64,000 nucleotides of DNA from Desulfocucumis sp964643075 (GTDB lineage Bacteria; Bacillota; Desulfotomaculia; Desulfotomaculales; Desulfocucumaceae): contig CAZXQO010000016.1 of assembly GCA_964643075.1 (NCBI GenBank), forward strand, positions 25,927-89,926, in the 5' to 3' direction. The position numbers were made by a program, and so were the translations under genes. Below the pieces are notes generated by a model. That model was not told where the DNA came from. It ran no database searches and was given only the letters and a program-made list of their open reading frames with translations. Within the stretch, counting starts at the first letter, position 1. Each line of letters begins with the position of its first letter. Positions 1-8,328 of this stretch are shown one piece after another.

Positions 1-2
1 TT

Positions 3-89
3 AGATCGTATGAAGCAGGGCAGAAATCCATTCAATCTCAGGATGAGCTGCTGGCCAAAGCCATAAACGAAGTGGGGACGGTGAAGTAG
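3..89 (+). CDS. Flagellar basal-body rod protein, FlgF/FlhO-type (3' end only)
   Basis: Only the last 28 codons are present, ending in TAG directly before the next gene. The readable tail (RSYEAGQKSIQSQDELLAKA, then INEVGTVK) has the look of the C-terminal coiled-coil helix shared by rod, hook and FlhO/FlhP-type basal-body proteins, which pack against each other in the flagellar axle outside the membrane. It abuts a second gene of the same family one base later, a pairing known as flhO-flhP in Bacillus. The rest of the gene lies left of the window, so the exact family member cannot be decided. Confidence 0.6.
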   Translation, partial: RSYEAGQKSIQSQDELLAKAINEVGTVK

Positions 90-90
90 T

Positions 91-876
91 ATGATCAATA
101 GCCTGCGCACCAGCGCTGCGGGGATTAATGCCCAGCAAAACAGGATGGATATTACGGCCAACAACATAGCCAATATCAACACCAATTCCTTTAAACGCGG
201 CAGGGCGGAATTTTCCGATTTATTGTATGGCAAAATGGCCGACTGCGGCAGGCCGGTCAAACTGTCGACCGGCGATGCAGGAACTCCTCTGATGGGGGCT
301 GGTTCCAGGGTGGCGGCAGTGGACACGGTGTTTGATCAGGGGATTATTAATGAAACAGACAGGCCTTTAGATATCGCCATCAACGGTGACGGCTTCTTAA
401 GAGTGGAAATGCCCGATGGCGGTTATGCCTACACCAGGGATGGTAGTATACAAGTTACACCGGAAGGGACGCTGGTTACCAGTGGCGGTCACAAACTGTC
501 CACAGATATTACACTTCCTGAGAATTATCAGAGCGTTGTAATAGATACTAACGGCACCGTAATGGTTAAGGATGCCGATGGTAATGAAACTGAGGCAGGT
601 AAAATTCTATTATATAAATTTCCTAATGAGACAGGTCTAAAACATTTATCTGAAAACCTGTATGGGGAAACCGCTGCTTCGGGAGCGGCTGAAGAGGGAA
701 CTCCCGGTGAGGACGGTATGGGTGAATTGCGGCAGGGCAAATTGGAAATGAGCAATGTTGATTTGTCTGAAGAAATGGAAACGATGATCGAGGCCCAGCG
801 GGCTTTACAGGCCAGCGCCCAATCCCTGAGAACGGCGGATCAGATGTGGAATATTGCTAATAATTTACGTAAGTAA
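91..876 (+). CDS. flgG: Flagellar basal-body rod protein, FlgG/FlhP-like
   Basis: A 261-residue rod protein of the flagellar axle. The N-terminus carries the family signature (AAGINAQQNRMDITANNIAN, residues 9-28, then INTNSFKRGR), the middle has the D1-type patch PLDIAINGDGFLRVE, and the C-terminus has LEMSNVDLSEEM followed by the terminal helix. Length and ends match FlgG (about 260 residues) and the Bacillus FlhO/FlhP pair. It follows the preceding rod gene by one base and precedes cheD by 15 bases, so it is in the same transcript. No signal peptide, as expected for a protein exported by the flagellar type III apparatus. FlgG versus FlhP naming is uncertain; the family is not. Confidence 0.88.
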   Translation: MINSLRTSAAGINAQQNRMDITANNIANINTNSFKRGRAEFSDLLYGKMADCGRPVKLSTGDAGTPLMGAGSRVAAVDTVFDQGIINETDRPLDIAINGDGFLRVEMPDGGYAYTRDGSIQVTPEGTLVTSGGHKLSTDITLPENYQSVVIDTNGTVMVKDADGNETEAGKILLYKFPNETGLKHLSENLYGETAASGAAEEGTPGEDGMGELRQGKLEMSNVDLSEEMETMIEAQRALQASAQSLRTADQMWNIANNLRK

Positions 877-891
877 CCAAGGGGGCTAATA

Positions 892-1392
892 ATGGACCCG
901 GCAAGAGAGATAGTTGAGATACAGGTGGGGATTGCCGATTTAAAGCTGACAAGGGAACCCGGTCGATTAATCACCCTTGGGCTGGGTTCTTGCGTGGGTG
1001 TAAGTTTATATGACCCGATAATTAAGGTGGGCGGCCTGCTTCACGTCATGCTTCCGGACAGCACACAATTTAACAATGTTCATAAGCCATCCAAATTCGC
1101 CGATACGGGGATACCCCTGATGATCAAGGAGTTACAGAAATTCGGAGCCAGGGTGAACCGGCTACAGGCCAAGTTGGTAGGCGGAGCACAGATGTTTTCG
1201 GGTCTGGATGAAAAAATGACATTGAACATCGGCTTGAGAAATACACAGAAGTCCAGGGAAATGCTTTCACAATTCAACATCAGGATACTGGCTGAGGATG
1301 TAGGAGGCAATCGCGGGCGGACTATGATTGTAGATACCTCCAACGGGGACGTAACGATAAGAACTATGGGCAATAAGTTAAGGGTGATTTGA
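892..1392 (+). CDS. cheD: Chemoreceptor glutamine deamidase CheD
   Basis: CheD deamidates glutamines on chemoreceptors and, in Bacillus-type systems, binds CheC and raises its phosphatase activity. The 166-residue product has the catalytic Cys34 in LGLGSCVGVSLYD and His51 in GGLLHVMLP. Their spacing of 17 residues equals that of the Thermotoga enzyme (Cys27/His44). A conserved glycine-rich LVGGAQMF patch follows. RBS AAGGGGGC lies before the ATG. It is separated by one base from cheR and lies close to cheC, its known partner, in an operon with flagellar switch genes. Confidence 0.95.
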   Translation: MDPAREIVEIQVGIADLKLTREPGRLITLGLGSCVGVSLYDPIIKVGGLLHVMLPDSTQFNNVHKPSKFADTGIPLMIKELQKFGARVNRLQAKLVGGAQMFSGLDEKMTLNIGLRNTQKSREMLSQFNIRILAEDVGGNRGRTMIVDTSNGDVTIRTMGNKLRVI

Positions 1393-1393
1393 T

Positions 1394-2164
1394 ATGGATT
1401 TTACAGAATTTAAACGCCGTATGCTTGGCCAGTTCCGCCTTGACTTGCAGAGCTATAAGGAAAACCAGTTAAAAAGACGGCTAGAGAGCATGATGGTTAG
1501 ACAAAAGGTTGCTTCCTTTGGCGAATTATTTAAATTTCTTACGGAAGATCGCTTGGCCTATGAAACATTTCTAGACCAGTTGACTATAAATGTATCTGAA
1601 TTTTTCAGGGATCTACAGCGCTGGAATGATATTCAGAAAACGATTTTGCCAGCGTTGCTGCAAAACAGGTCCACTTTGAAAATTTGGAGTGCCGCCTGTT
1701 CCAACGGGCCGGAGCCCTATTCTCTGGCGATTCTGCTGGATGAAATGACTCACGGCAAAATGCACCGCCTGGACGCCTCAGATATTGATAAAAACATACT
1801 TAGCGCGGCAGCCATAGGAAAATATAACCAGGACATGGTCCGTAACGTCAGCCCGCAGAGGCTGCAAAAATATTTTACCAGGGAAGGAAACTATTATCTG
1901 GTTAATGATGCTATAAAAAAAAGGGTTAATTTCAAACGCCATGATTTGTTGCTTGAACCTTACGGTCAGGGTTACGATTTGATTGTATGCAGGAATGTAA
2001 CCATTTATTTTACCAGGGAGGCCCAGGACAGGATTAATAGTAAATTTTCCCAGGCTCTAACGATGGGAGGGATCTTCTTCATTGGAGGAAGCGAAATGAT
2101 TTTTAACTATCAGGAACTGGGGCTGGAGAAAGTGTTGCCTTGTTTTTACCGCAAGGTGGCATAA
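1394..2164 (+). CDS. cheR: Chemotaxis protein methyltransferase CheR
   Basis: CheR methylates glutamates of chemoreceptors with S-adenosylmethionine and so sets adaptation. The 256-residue length is normal. The N-terminal helical domain contains ENQLKRRLESMM and the TINVSEFFRD motif. The SAM domain has IWSAACSNGPEPYSLA (motif I, with N replacing the usual T of CSTGEEPYS), the ASDID acidic loop, and DLIVCRNVTIYFT, where the usual family reading is CRNVLIYF. It starts one base after cheD. The following gap to cheC holds an inverted repeat (see 2166-2235). Confidence 0.93.
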   Translation: MDFTEFKRRMLGQFRLDLQSYKENQLKRRLESMMVRQKVASFGELFKFLTEDRLAYETFLDQLTINVSEFFRDLQRWNDIQKTILPALLQNRSTLKIWSAACSNGPEPYSLAILLDEMTHGKMHRLDASDIDKNILSAAAIGKYNQDMVRNVSPQRLQKYFTREGNYYLVNDAIKKRVNFKRHDLLLEPYGQGYDLIVCRNVTIYFTREAQDRINSKFSQALTMGGIFFIGGSEMIFNYQELGLEKVLPCFYRKVA

Positions 2165-2165
2165 G

Positions 2166-2235
2166 TTGGGGACATACCTTCCGAAAATAAAATAAAAGTA
2201 TGGGGTATAGCCTAACTAGGAAGGTGTGTACCCTA
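2166..2235. repeat. Family C inverted repeat (copy 1)
   Basis: Two arms, GGGGACATACCTTCC at 2168-2182 and GGAAGGTGTGTACCC at 2219-2233, are near-perfect inverse complements separated by an AT-rich spacer. The same arms recur at 41517-41583 and 47304-47353, with single arms at 49874 and 57352. The repeat fills the cheR-cheC gap, which argues that cheC starts downstream of it. Confidence 0.7.
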
Positions 2236-2259
2236 ACCTTAATTGTGCGGGGTGATATA

Positions 2260-2883
2260 TTGACCAAAAAGTCTAGTTTTTCAGAAGTTCATTTGGATGC
2301 TCTGAAGGAAATCAGCAATATCGGTATGGGTAACGCTGTTACATCCTTGGCCCAGTTGGTCGACCGCAGGATCGATATGAATGTGCCTCTGACCCGTTTT
2401 CTGCCGCTGGAAGAAACGATATCACTGGTGGGTGGGCCGGAGGAAATAGTATCTTGTGTAAGTTTAAATATTTCCGGCGATGTGCCTGGTATGGTACTTT
2501 TTATATTTGATTCCCAGAGTACTTTCCAAATGGTTGATTTATTGATGGGGATGAATTTGGGAACCACCGCCGACTTGGATGAAATGGCGGAATCGGCCGT
2601 AAAAGAGATAGGTAATGTGCTGACCGGTTCCTTTATTGGCGCACTGTGCCAGATGACGCAGTTGAATATGGTTACCGCTGTGCCCATGTTTGCCTTTGAC
2701 ATGCTGGGGGCCATATTAACTTCCCTGATGGTGGCCAGTGGCAGGGTGGAGGATCAGGTGCTGGTAATACAGACACAGCTATTCCAGGAGAAGGAGGTCA
2801 ATATTAAAGGGAATTTCTTTTTGTTAACTGAGCCCGGCTCCATTCAGGTGCTTTTTAAAGCTCTGGGACTTGCCGTGGAATAA
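2260..2883 (+). CDS. cheC: CheY-P phosphatase CheC
   Basis: CheC removes phosphate from CheY-P. The 207-residue protein has two copies of the phosphatase signature (E-x2-N followed by a distant P): EISNIGMGNA near the N-terminus and EIGNVLTGSF in the second half, with MVTAVP after it. The open frame extends upstream to 2200, but that part lies inside the family C repeat. TTG at 2260 has the RBS GCGGGGTGA, so TTG is preferred. It lies between cheR and cheY and shares its fold with the CheC domain of FliY, three genes downstream. Confidence 0.92.
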   Translation: MTKKSSFSEVHLDALKEISNIGMGNAVTSLAQLVDRRIDMNVPLTRFLPLEETISLVGGPEEIVSCVSLNISGDVPGMVLFIFDSQSTFQMVDLLMGMNLGTTADLDEMAESAVKEIGNVLTGSFIGALCQMTQLNMVTAVPMFAFDMLGAILTSLMVASGRVEDQVLVIQTQLFQEKEVNIKGNFFLLTEPGSIQVLFKALGLAVE

Positions 2884-2922
2884 GTAATAACGGAGTTAAC
2901 ATTATTTAGGAGGGGAATATCA

Positions 2923-3294
2923 GTGTCGAAGAAAATACTGATTGTAGACGATGCCGCGTTTATGCGCATGATGATTAAAAACATTGTGGCTAAAAACGGT
3001 TATGAAGTGGTTGGTGAGGCCGAAAATGGCAAGCAGGCGGTGGAAATGTACGCCAATTCATCTCCCGATGTGGTGACCATGGATATTACCATGCCGGAAA
3101 TGGACGGCATTGATGGAGTTAAGGCCATCCGCTCCATCGATCCGAATGCTGTTATTATAATGTGTAGCGCTATGGGTCAGCAATCCATGGTTATGGACGC
3201 CATCCAGGCCGGCGCCAAGGATTTCATTGTCAAACCGTTCCAGCAGGACAGACTGCTGCAGGCACTGGAAAGGGTTCTCAGCAGGGGTAAATAG
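2923..3294 (+). CDS. cheY: Chemotaxis response regulator CheY
   Basis: A single receiver domain of 123 residues with no output domain. It is phosphorylated by CheA and binds the flagellar switch. Key residues are all present: the acidic pair D9/D10, phospho-acceptor D54 in VTMDITMPEMDG, S82, and K104 in FIVKPF. GTG start with a strong RBS (TTAGGAGGGGA). It sits between cheC, which encodes its phosphatase, and fliM, which encodes its switch target. Confidence 0.96.
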   Translation: MSKKILIVDDAAFMRMMIKNIVAKNGYEVVGEAENGKQAVEMYANSSPDVVTMDITMPEMDGIDGVKAIRSIDPNAVIIMCSAMGQQSMVMDAIQAGAKDFIVKPFQQDRLLQALERVLSRGK

Positions 3295-3346
3295 TTGAAA
3301 GTACAGCTAATTAACATTTCGTTCGCCGTGGAAGGAGGGGAATCTG

Positions 3347-4345
3347 TTGCAGGAAATATTATCCCAGGGGGAAATCGATTCTTTATTGGAGGCACTGACC
3401 TCCGGCAAGATTGATGCTGAAGAGGTAAAACAAGCCGGGCCGGTGGCTGTACATACAAAAGCTTACGATTTCAGGCGACCCAATAAATTTTCAAAAGATC
3501 ATCTAAGAACCCTGGAAATGCTGCATCAGAATTTTGCCCGGCTACTTTCTAGTTTTCTGTCAGGATATTTGAGATCTTCTATAAATATTGAAGTTGCGTC
3601 TGCCGGCCAAATGATTTACGAGGAATTTATCCGTTCCATTCCCAGCCCGACTGTCATTTCTGTGCTGGAGCTCAACCCCCTGGAGGGAGCGGTTCTGATG
3701 GAGACAAACAGCCAGGTTATTTTTCCCCTTATAGATTTGATGTTTGGCGGGCCGGGCAGCAGTACGGAAACAATCAGGGAGCTTACCGATATAGAAGTGT
3801 CGGTGGTCCGTAAGCTTTACCTTAGGATGCTGGAGCACCTGTCACAGGCCTGGCACGATCTTTTTCATATAGATCCGGTTATACAGGGTATAGAGACTAA
3901 CCCCCGGCTGCAGCAGTTGTATTCACCCAACGAGGTAGTGGCCCTGATAACCTTTTCAGTGTCTTTGAATGATGAGCCCAGGGGCCTTATAAATTTATGC
4001 CTGCCTTTTATCGTGCTGGAGCCGATGATATCCCGGCTTTCCGTACGCCAGCAGTTTTTAAGACAGTCTGGCGGCCCGAAGGAAGAAGATTTGAAATGGC
4101 TGCGATACTGGCTGGGTTACTCAGATGTGAAAATGGATGTCGTTCTGGGAGAGGCTGACGTAACAGTAAATGATTTTTTGATTCTTAATCCGGGAGATGT
4201 TTTGATTTTAAGCCGCCGTATGGATCAGGATCTCGGCCTTTATGTCGAGGGAGAGCTTAAATTCGGGGTTCAGGCCGGCAGGCTGGACAGTAAATTGGCC
4301 GTCCAGGTAGTGGCTTTGACTGAAGGGGGCAGGGGTAATGGTTGA
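3347..4345 (+). CDS. fliM: Flagellar motor switch protein FliM
   Basis: FliM forms the middle of the C-ring and binds CheY-P to change rotation direction. The 332-residue product begins with the CheY-binding N-peptide LSQGEIDSLLEAL. A CheC-like middle domain follows (FARLLSSFLSGYLRSSINIE, about residues 65-85, and the GG of LMFGGPG). The C-terminal SpoA domain ends in VQVVALTE. TTG start after RBS GGAAGGAGGGG. It overlaps fliY by eight bases, which implies coupled translation. Confidence 0.96.
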   Translation: MQEILSQGEIDSLLEALTSGKIDAEEVKQAGPVAVHTKAYDFRRPNKFSKDHLRTLEMLHQNFARLLSSFLSGYLRSSINIEVASAGQMIYEEFIRSIPSPTVISVLELNPLEGAVLMETNSQVIFPLIDLMFGGPGSSTETIRELTDIEVSVVRKLYLRMLEHLSQAWHDLFHIDPVIQGIETNPRLQQLYSPNEVVALITFSVSLNDEPRGLINLCLPFIVLEPMISRLSVRQQFLRQSGGPKEEDLKWLRYWLGYSDVKMDVVLGEADVTVNDFLILNPGDVLILSRRMDQDLGLYVEGELKFGVQAGRLDSKLAVQVVALTEGGRGNG

Positions 4346-5585
4346 TAATAACGCGCTTAGCCAGGCAGAGATTGATGCCTTGTTAAAGGGTTCTGCCGGC
4401 GAGCCGGAAGATATTACGAAGCAAAACGGGTTTTCCGGGGAAGAGGTAGCACCTCCCGAAGCCATACTGGACTATGTTGTTGAGGAGGAGAACGGATATT
4501 TAACCCCCGAGGAAAGAGATTCCCTGGGAGAAATAGGTAATATTACCATGGGTTCGGCATCAACCACTTTATCAGAGTTGCTCAGGCAAAAGGTAGTTAT
4601 TACCAGCCCCAAGGTACACATTGTTTCCCAGGAAAAGATGTTTAGCAGTTTTGCTGTACCCTATGTTTTTATTCAGGTGGAATACGTAACAGGTTTGCAG
4701 GGCTTTAACGTTCTAGTGCTGAAACAAAGGGACGCCAGTATAATAGCCAATCTTATGATGGGAGGAGACGGTACGGAACTGTCTGAAGAGATAGGCGAAT
4801 TGGAAATAAGCGCCGCTTCGGAAGCCATGAACCAGATGATCGGCACAGCGTCCACCTCCCTTTCGAATATGTTCAGCCGCTCCATTAATATATCGCCCCC
4901 CGTCACCAATGTTCTAAAAAGTCAGGAAGCCATGAAATATCGCCTCCCTGCGGGTGATCCGGTGGTGATAATCTCTTTTAATATGCAGATAGGCAGCCTG
5001 CTGGATACTGAAATCATGCAGGTTTTAAGTATAGAAACGGCTAAAGAGGAGGCTGCTCTGCTCTGGGAATACCTGATGGGTATGTCCTCAGTGGAGGAGA
5101 ATCAGGAGGAACCCGCTGCCGATGTATCTTACACTGATGAAATCGCGCCATCTCCATTGGTGACTGACAGTTCGGCAACTCATGACGCCATGGATGTTGA
5201 CATTAACCAGAACCGGCAAGCGCTTGCTCCTCAGGTGCAAACGTATGGCAGTCAGCCCCCCGGACCACAGACAGCTCCAAAAACTGTTGCCTACTCTTTC
5301 CCTGCTTTGAGTGAGGTAGAGCAACGCAAGATGGAATTGCTGCTGGACGTTCCTTTGAAGGTAAGTGTAATTCTGGGACGAACTAAAAGGCCCATTAAAG
5401 AGGTGCTTAACCTGACCCCCGGGGCCATTGTGGAGTTGCATTCCCTGGTGGATGAGCCGGTGGAAATTCTGGTAAACGGCACTCTGGTGGCCAGGGGCGA
5501 AGTGGTGGTTGTTAACGAAAATTTCGGCGTACGGATTACCAGCATTATCAGTCCGGAAGAAAGAATAAAGCAATTGCGGGCATGA
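4338..5585 (+). CDS. fliY: Flagellar motor switch phosphatase FliY (CheC domain plus FliN)
   Basis: A 415-residue fusion. An N-terminal peptide LSQAEIDALLKGS resembles that of FliM. A CheC-type phosphatase domain at about residues 55-255 carries two signatures (LGEIGNITMGSA and SEAMNQMIGTA). A low-complexity linker rich in P, Q and A spans about residues 255-315. The C-terminal FliN/SpoA domain includes LLDVPLKVSVILGRTKRPI. This is the Bacillus-type FliY, which both builds the C-ring and dephosphorylates CheY-P. It overlaps fliM and is followed by a strong terminator, so it is the last gene of this flagellar transcript. Confidence 0.95.
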   Translation: MVDNNALSQAEIDALLKGSAGEPEDITKQNGFSGEEVAPPEAILDYVVEEENGYLTPEERDSLGEIGNITMGSASTTLSELLRQKVVITSPKVHIVSQEKMFSSFAVPYVFIQVEYVTGLQGFNVLVLKQRDASIIANLMMGGDGTELSEEIGELEISAASEAMNQMIGTASTSLSNMFSRSINISPPVTNVLKSQEAMKYRLPAGDPVVIISFNMQIGSLLDTEIMQVLSIETAKEEAALLWEYLMGMSSVEENQEEPAADVSYTDEIAPSPLVTDSSATHDAMDVDINQNRQALAPQVQTYGSQPPGPQTAPKTVAYSFPALSEVEQRKMELLLDVPLKVSVILGRTKRPIKEVLNLTPGAIVELHSLVDEPVEILVNGTLVARGEVVVVNENFGVRITSIISPEERIKQLRA

Positions 5586-5613
5586 AAAAATACCCCCAGC
5601 GGGGGTATTTTTT
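5585..5613. terminator. Bidirectional rho-independent terminator after fliY
   Basis: The hairpin ATACCCCC-AGC-GGGGGTAT is flanked by A6 on the left and T6 on the right. It can therefore end the fliY transcript on the plus strand and the converging DUF1015 gene on the minus strand, whose stop codon it touches. Confidence 0.9.
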
Positions 5614-6964
5614 ATGTTAGCTTTGCTATAAGTATGCCGGTTGGTAGTTTTGGGTAGAAAAAGGTGGATTTCTGCGGCATCTTTTCCCCGTTGGTGGCAA
5701 CTTCCGTGACTTCTTCAACCAAAGTGGGATTTAAAAAGAAAACCATCTGGTATTCACCGCTGTCCACTTTTTTCAGTGCGTTTTCCTCTTCCCGGGTGTA
5801 GGTAAGATTACTTTCGCTGGCCCGCTGTTCCCCCCCGATACCCAGATATTCTTCCATGATCAGTGTATGCAGTACAGAAACATCCAGGCCGCGCCAGGCA
5901 CGGGACCTGTCCTTGGGCATAAATTTATCGATATTTGTGTCTTTACGTATGGTTAAAATATAACCCGACCCGTTGCCCGTATACAGTCCGAAAGCATGGT
6001 TGTGACCGGCGGTACTTTCTGATACGTTCAGAAAGCTTCTTGCAGCAAGGGTATCCATAAAGTCTTTAAAATTACCATACCCTGGGCTAATGGGAAAAGG
6101 TTCAATTTCAAAATTGTTCTGAAGCTTGAAAACCAATTCATCTGCAACCTGGTCAGGTAAATTTTTTACCAGCCTGTGGGTGGGAAATACCACCAGACCC
6201 GGGTCGTAAAGGTTGACCAGAGTCATCATCACAAAATCATATGGCTGCAAGCCGTCTTTTGCTTCGTAATTCTTACCGCGCATAATATTCCTGTAATTTA
6301 ATGCGGTTTCATAACGGTGGTGCCCGTCAGCGATAAAAATAATTTTTTCCTTAAGTGAATGTTGAATCTGAGCGATTAGATCGTTATCCTTTATAGCCCA
6401 TAACATGTGCTGCTGCCCGTCTTCAGCTGTAAAACAGCTATCCGGTGCCTCATCCAGGCTTTCCGCGGTGATTTTTTCCACTTGTTTATCAGGATCGGAG
6501 TACAGACCGAATATAGGGCTGAAATTGGCCCCGCAAGCCTGCATCAGGGACAGGCGGTCGGCCTTGTGTTTGGGCAGTGTCTCTTCGTGGGGCAGCACAA
6601 CTCCTTTTTCGTAAGGCTCAATTTTAACGCCGGCTATTATGCCCAGGCGTGTTTTTGTTTCCCCGCCTGCTGTAAACTGCTGTTTGTATATGTATACTGC
6701 CGGCTTGTCCTCTATTGCCAGGATGCCCTTTTCCTGCCAGAGGGCAAAATCGGCCGCCGCCCTGGAATAGCGGTTGTTCTGGTCATCGTCCCCGGGGTAT
6801 GTTTTACCGTATTCAAGTCTTATTATATTGTAGGGATGCCGCCGGTAATATCGATCCTGTTCTTCGGCATCAATAACATCATAAGGTGGGGTGATTACTT
6901 CGGCCAGGTCCGGCACCAGCGCGGTGTTGTAACGCAGGCCCCGGAGTGGTGATATGTATGCCAT
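5612..6964 (-). CDS. DUF1015 family protein
   Basis: A 450-residue soluble protein of the DUF1015 family, which has no settled general function. Family features seen: the N-terminal PPYDVIDAEEQ, NIIRLEYGK, the central IFIADGHHRYETALNYR (about residues 211-227), and MMTLVNLYDPGLVVFPTHR. In other genomes the family often sits near serine biosynthesis genes; here its only apparent partner is the MazG-type gene 59 bases upstream on the same strand. RBS GGGAGG lies before the ATG. It ends at the shared terminator after fliY. Confidence 0.85.
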   Translation of the reverse strand: MAYISPLRGLRYNTALVPDLAEVITPPYDVIDAEEQDRYYRRHPYNIIRLEYGKTYPGDDDQNNRYSRAAADFALWQEKGILAIEDKPAVYIYKQQFTAGGETKTRLGIIAGVKIEPYEKGVVLPHEETLPKHKADRLSLMQACGANFSPIFGLYSDPDKQVEKITAESLDEAPDSCFTAEDGQQHMLWAIKDNDLIAQIQHSLKEKIIFIADGHHRYETALNYRNIMRGKNYEAKDGLQPYDFVMMTLVNLYDPGLVVFPTHRLVKNLPDQVADELVFKLQNNFEIEPFPISPGYGNFKDFMDTLAARSFLNVSESTAGHNHAFGLYTGNGSGYILTIRKDTNIDKFMPKDRSRAWRGLDVSVLHTLIMEEYLGIGGEQRASESNLTYTREEENALKKVDSGEYQMVFFLNPTLVEEVTEVATNGEKMPQKSTFFYPKLPTGILIAKLT

Positions 6965-7023
6965 CGTCAGTCCTCCCGGTAGTTTGTGGTATTATTCTAT
7001 AACAATATATATATTCCTGCTGA

Positions 7024-7344
7024 TTATTCTTCTTTTCTGGTCCAGCGATTACCGTCCCGGCTGCGGTACTTTTCCATAACCTGCTTAAAGGCCGTTTCCA
7101 GGTCTATCTGCTGGGAATTGGCATAGCAGAGCAGTATGAACAATATATCGGCCAGTTCAAGGGCCATATCCCCTGCCGGCTCATCCGGTTTCTTCGGTTT
7201 CTGGCCAAACTGGTGGTTTATTTCCCTGGCCAGTTCACCCACTTCTTCGATAAGCCTGGCCAGCATACTTAAAGGTGTCCAGTATCCTTCCTTGAACTGG
7301 CCTATCCATTCATCCACTTCCTGCTGCATTTGCCTGACATCCAT
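7024..7344 (-). CDS. MazG-like nucleotide pyrophosphohydrolase
   Basis: About 106 residues from the ATG at 7344. The frame is open to TTG at 7371, but the GGAGGG ribosome site falls between the two, so ATG is chosen. The all-alpha fold shows the metal-binding pattern of the MazG/YpjD group: LARLIEEVGELAREI (ExxE), then LELADILFILLCYAN (ExxD). Such proteins hydrolyse non-canonical nucleoside triphosphates to monophosphates and pyrophosphate. It probably forms a two-gene operon with the DUF1015 gene downstream. Substrate cannot be told from sequence. Confidence 0.85.
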   Translation of the reverse strand: MDVRQMQQEVDEWIGQFKEGYWTPLSMLARLIEEVGELAREINHQFGQKPKKPDEPAGDMALELADILFILLCYANSQQIDLETAFKQVMEKYRSRDGNRWTRKEE

Positions 7345-7523
7345 ATGAAAACTATTCCCTCCGTTAGCCAATTTTTCAACATTTTAATGTTATCACATTC
7401 CGGAACATAAATGAATCTTGAACTGCCGCGTCGTTTTGCACCGGCAAAAACCGGCTAATGTTCAGTCATATTTGGGACATAGCATAAGTATATTTTTTAA
7501 AATGGATTAACGGGGGGATGGTC

Positions 7524-8234
7524 ATGTTGTTACCGCCCAAGTTCATGCTGAATAAAAAAAGGAATATGGTGCTGCTTGGCGTGGCGTTAGTGCTGATATT
7601 AGTGGTTTGGGGCGTGGTTTTTCTGTACGCAGATCCGGGGTTGGCGCCGGAAAAACTTTTTAACAGCAGCCTGCAGAATACCCTGGCCAGTCACAGCTAT
7701 CGCTATGCTGTAGAGGTGAAACAAAATGGCCGGGACGTAATTTCTACCGTCAACGGGGAAAGGGTGGAGCCCGACCGGGTGCATATCAAGGGCTCTATGC
7801 TGAAATCCAAGGATATAGAGTTCATACAGATAACGGACACCACTTACATGAAAGATCCCTGGTCCACCCGCTGGATAACCCTGGAGGGCAGCAAACTGGC
7901 TCAGGCGGAGCTTTTTATGACGGAATTCAACCCCCTTTCACTGTTCAATTTTAAAAATGTGCTGCAAATAAGCTACAATGGCAAAGAAAAGCTGGACGGG
8001 GTAAAAACCGTATTGCTGCAATTAAAGCCAACTGTAGCCAATCCTTACCTGGAATTTAAATATGTTGATTATGACTACAAAATATGGGTTGACCCTAAAG
8101 AGCAGTTAATCAGAAGGGCTGTTATGGAAGCCAGGCCAGCCGGGGGGGGAAAGGGTATGCTGGTGGATATGAAATTCTGGGATTTCAATAAACCCATCGT
8201 CATTGAAAAACCAGGCTTGGAAGTGGGCAGTTAA
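7524..8234 (+). CDS. Membrane-anchored hypothetical protein, LolA/LppX-like fold possible
   Basis: About 236 residues. A basic start (KKR) is followed by one hydrophobic segment (about residues 14-34, MVLLGVALVLILVVWGVVFL) with no clear cleavage site, so it is probably an anchor with the remainder outside the cell. The outer part is beta-rich and has the alternating pattern of proteins that predict a LolA/LppX-type lipid-binding half-barrel (SYRYAVEVKQNG, RVHIKGSM, YKIWVDPKEQLIRRAVME). No family name is certain. RBS GGGGGG precedes two in-frame ATGs (7518 and 7524); the second has the better spacing. It is monocistronic, ending at a hairpin that overlaps the hpt promoter. Confidence 0.6.
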   Translation: MLLPPKFMLNKKRNMVLLGVALVLILVVWGVVFLYADPGLAPEKLFNSSLQNTLASHSYRYAVEVKQNGRDVISTVNGERVEPDRVHIKGSMLKSKDIEFIQITDTTYMKDPWSTRWITLEGSKLAQAELFMTEFNPLSLFNFKNVLQISYNGKEKLDGVKTVLLQLKPTVANPYLEFKYVDYDYKIWVDPKEQLIRRAVMEARPAGGGKGMLVDMKFWDFNKPIVIEKPGLEVGS

Positions 8235-8258
8235 GGACGGTTGAGGTGGCTGAACTCG

Positions 8259-8287
8259 TTGACAATATGCAACCCCCCTGTTATAAT
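8259..8287 (+). promoter_or_regulatory. Consensus vegetative promoter of hpt
   Basis: TTGACA (8259-8264), a 17-base spacer and TATAAT (8282-8287) match the sigma-A consensus exactly. A start near 8294 would give a leader of about 35 bases before the TTG start of hpt. Confidence 0.9.
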
Positions 8288-8327
8288 AATCCAGATTTTC
8301 AGGATTATATATCAGGGGGGGGTTTTT
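8273..8327 (+). terminator. Hairpin overlapping the hpt promoter and ribosome site
   Basis: CCCCCCTG (8273-8280) pairs with CAGGGGGG (8313-8320), and ATAATCC pairs with GGATTAT further in. It is followed by GGTTTTTATT. In read-through RNA from the upstream gene this is a terminator-like stem that would also hide the G-rich ribosome site of hpt. RNA started at the internal promoter lacks the left arm. Confidence 0.65.
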
Positions 8328-8328
8328 A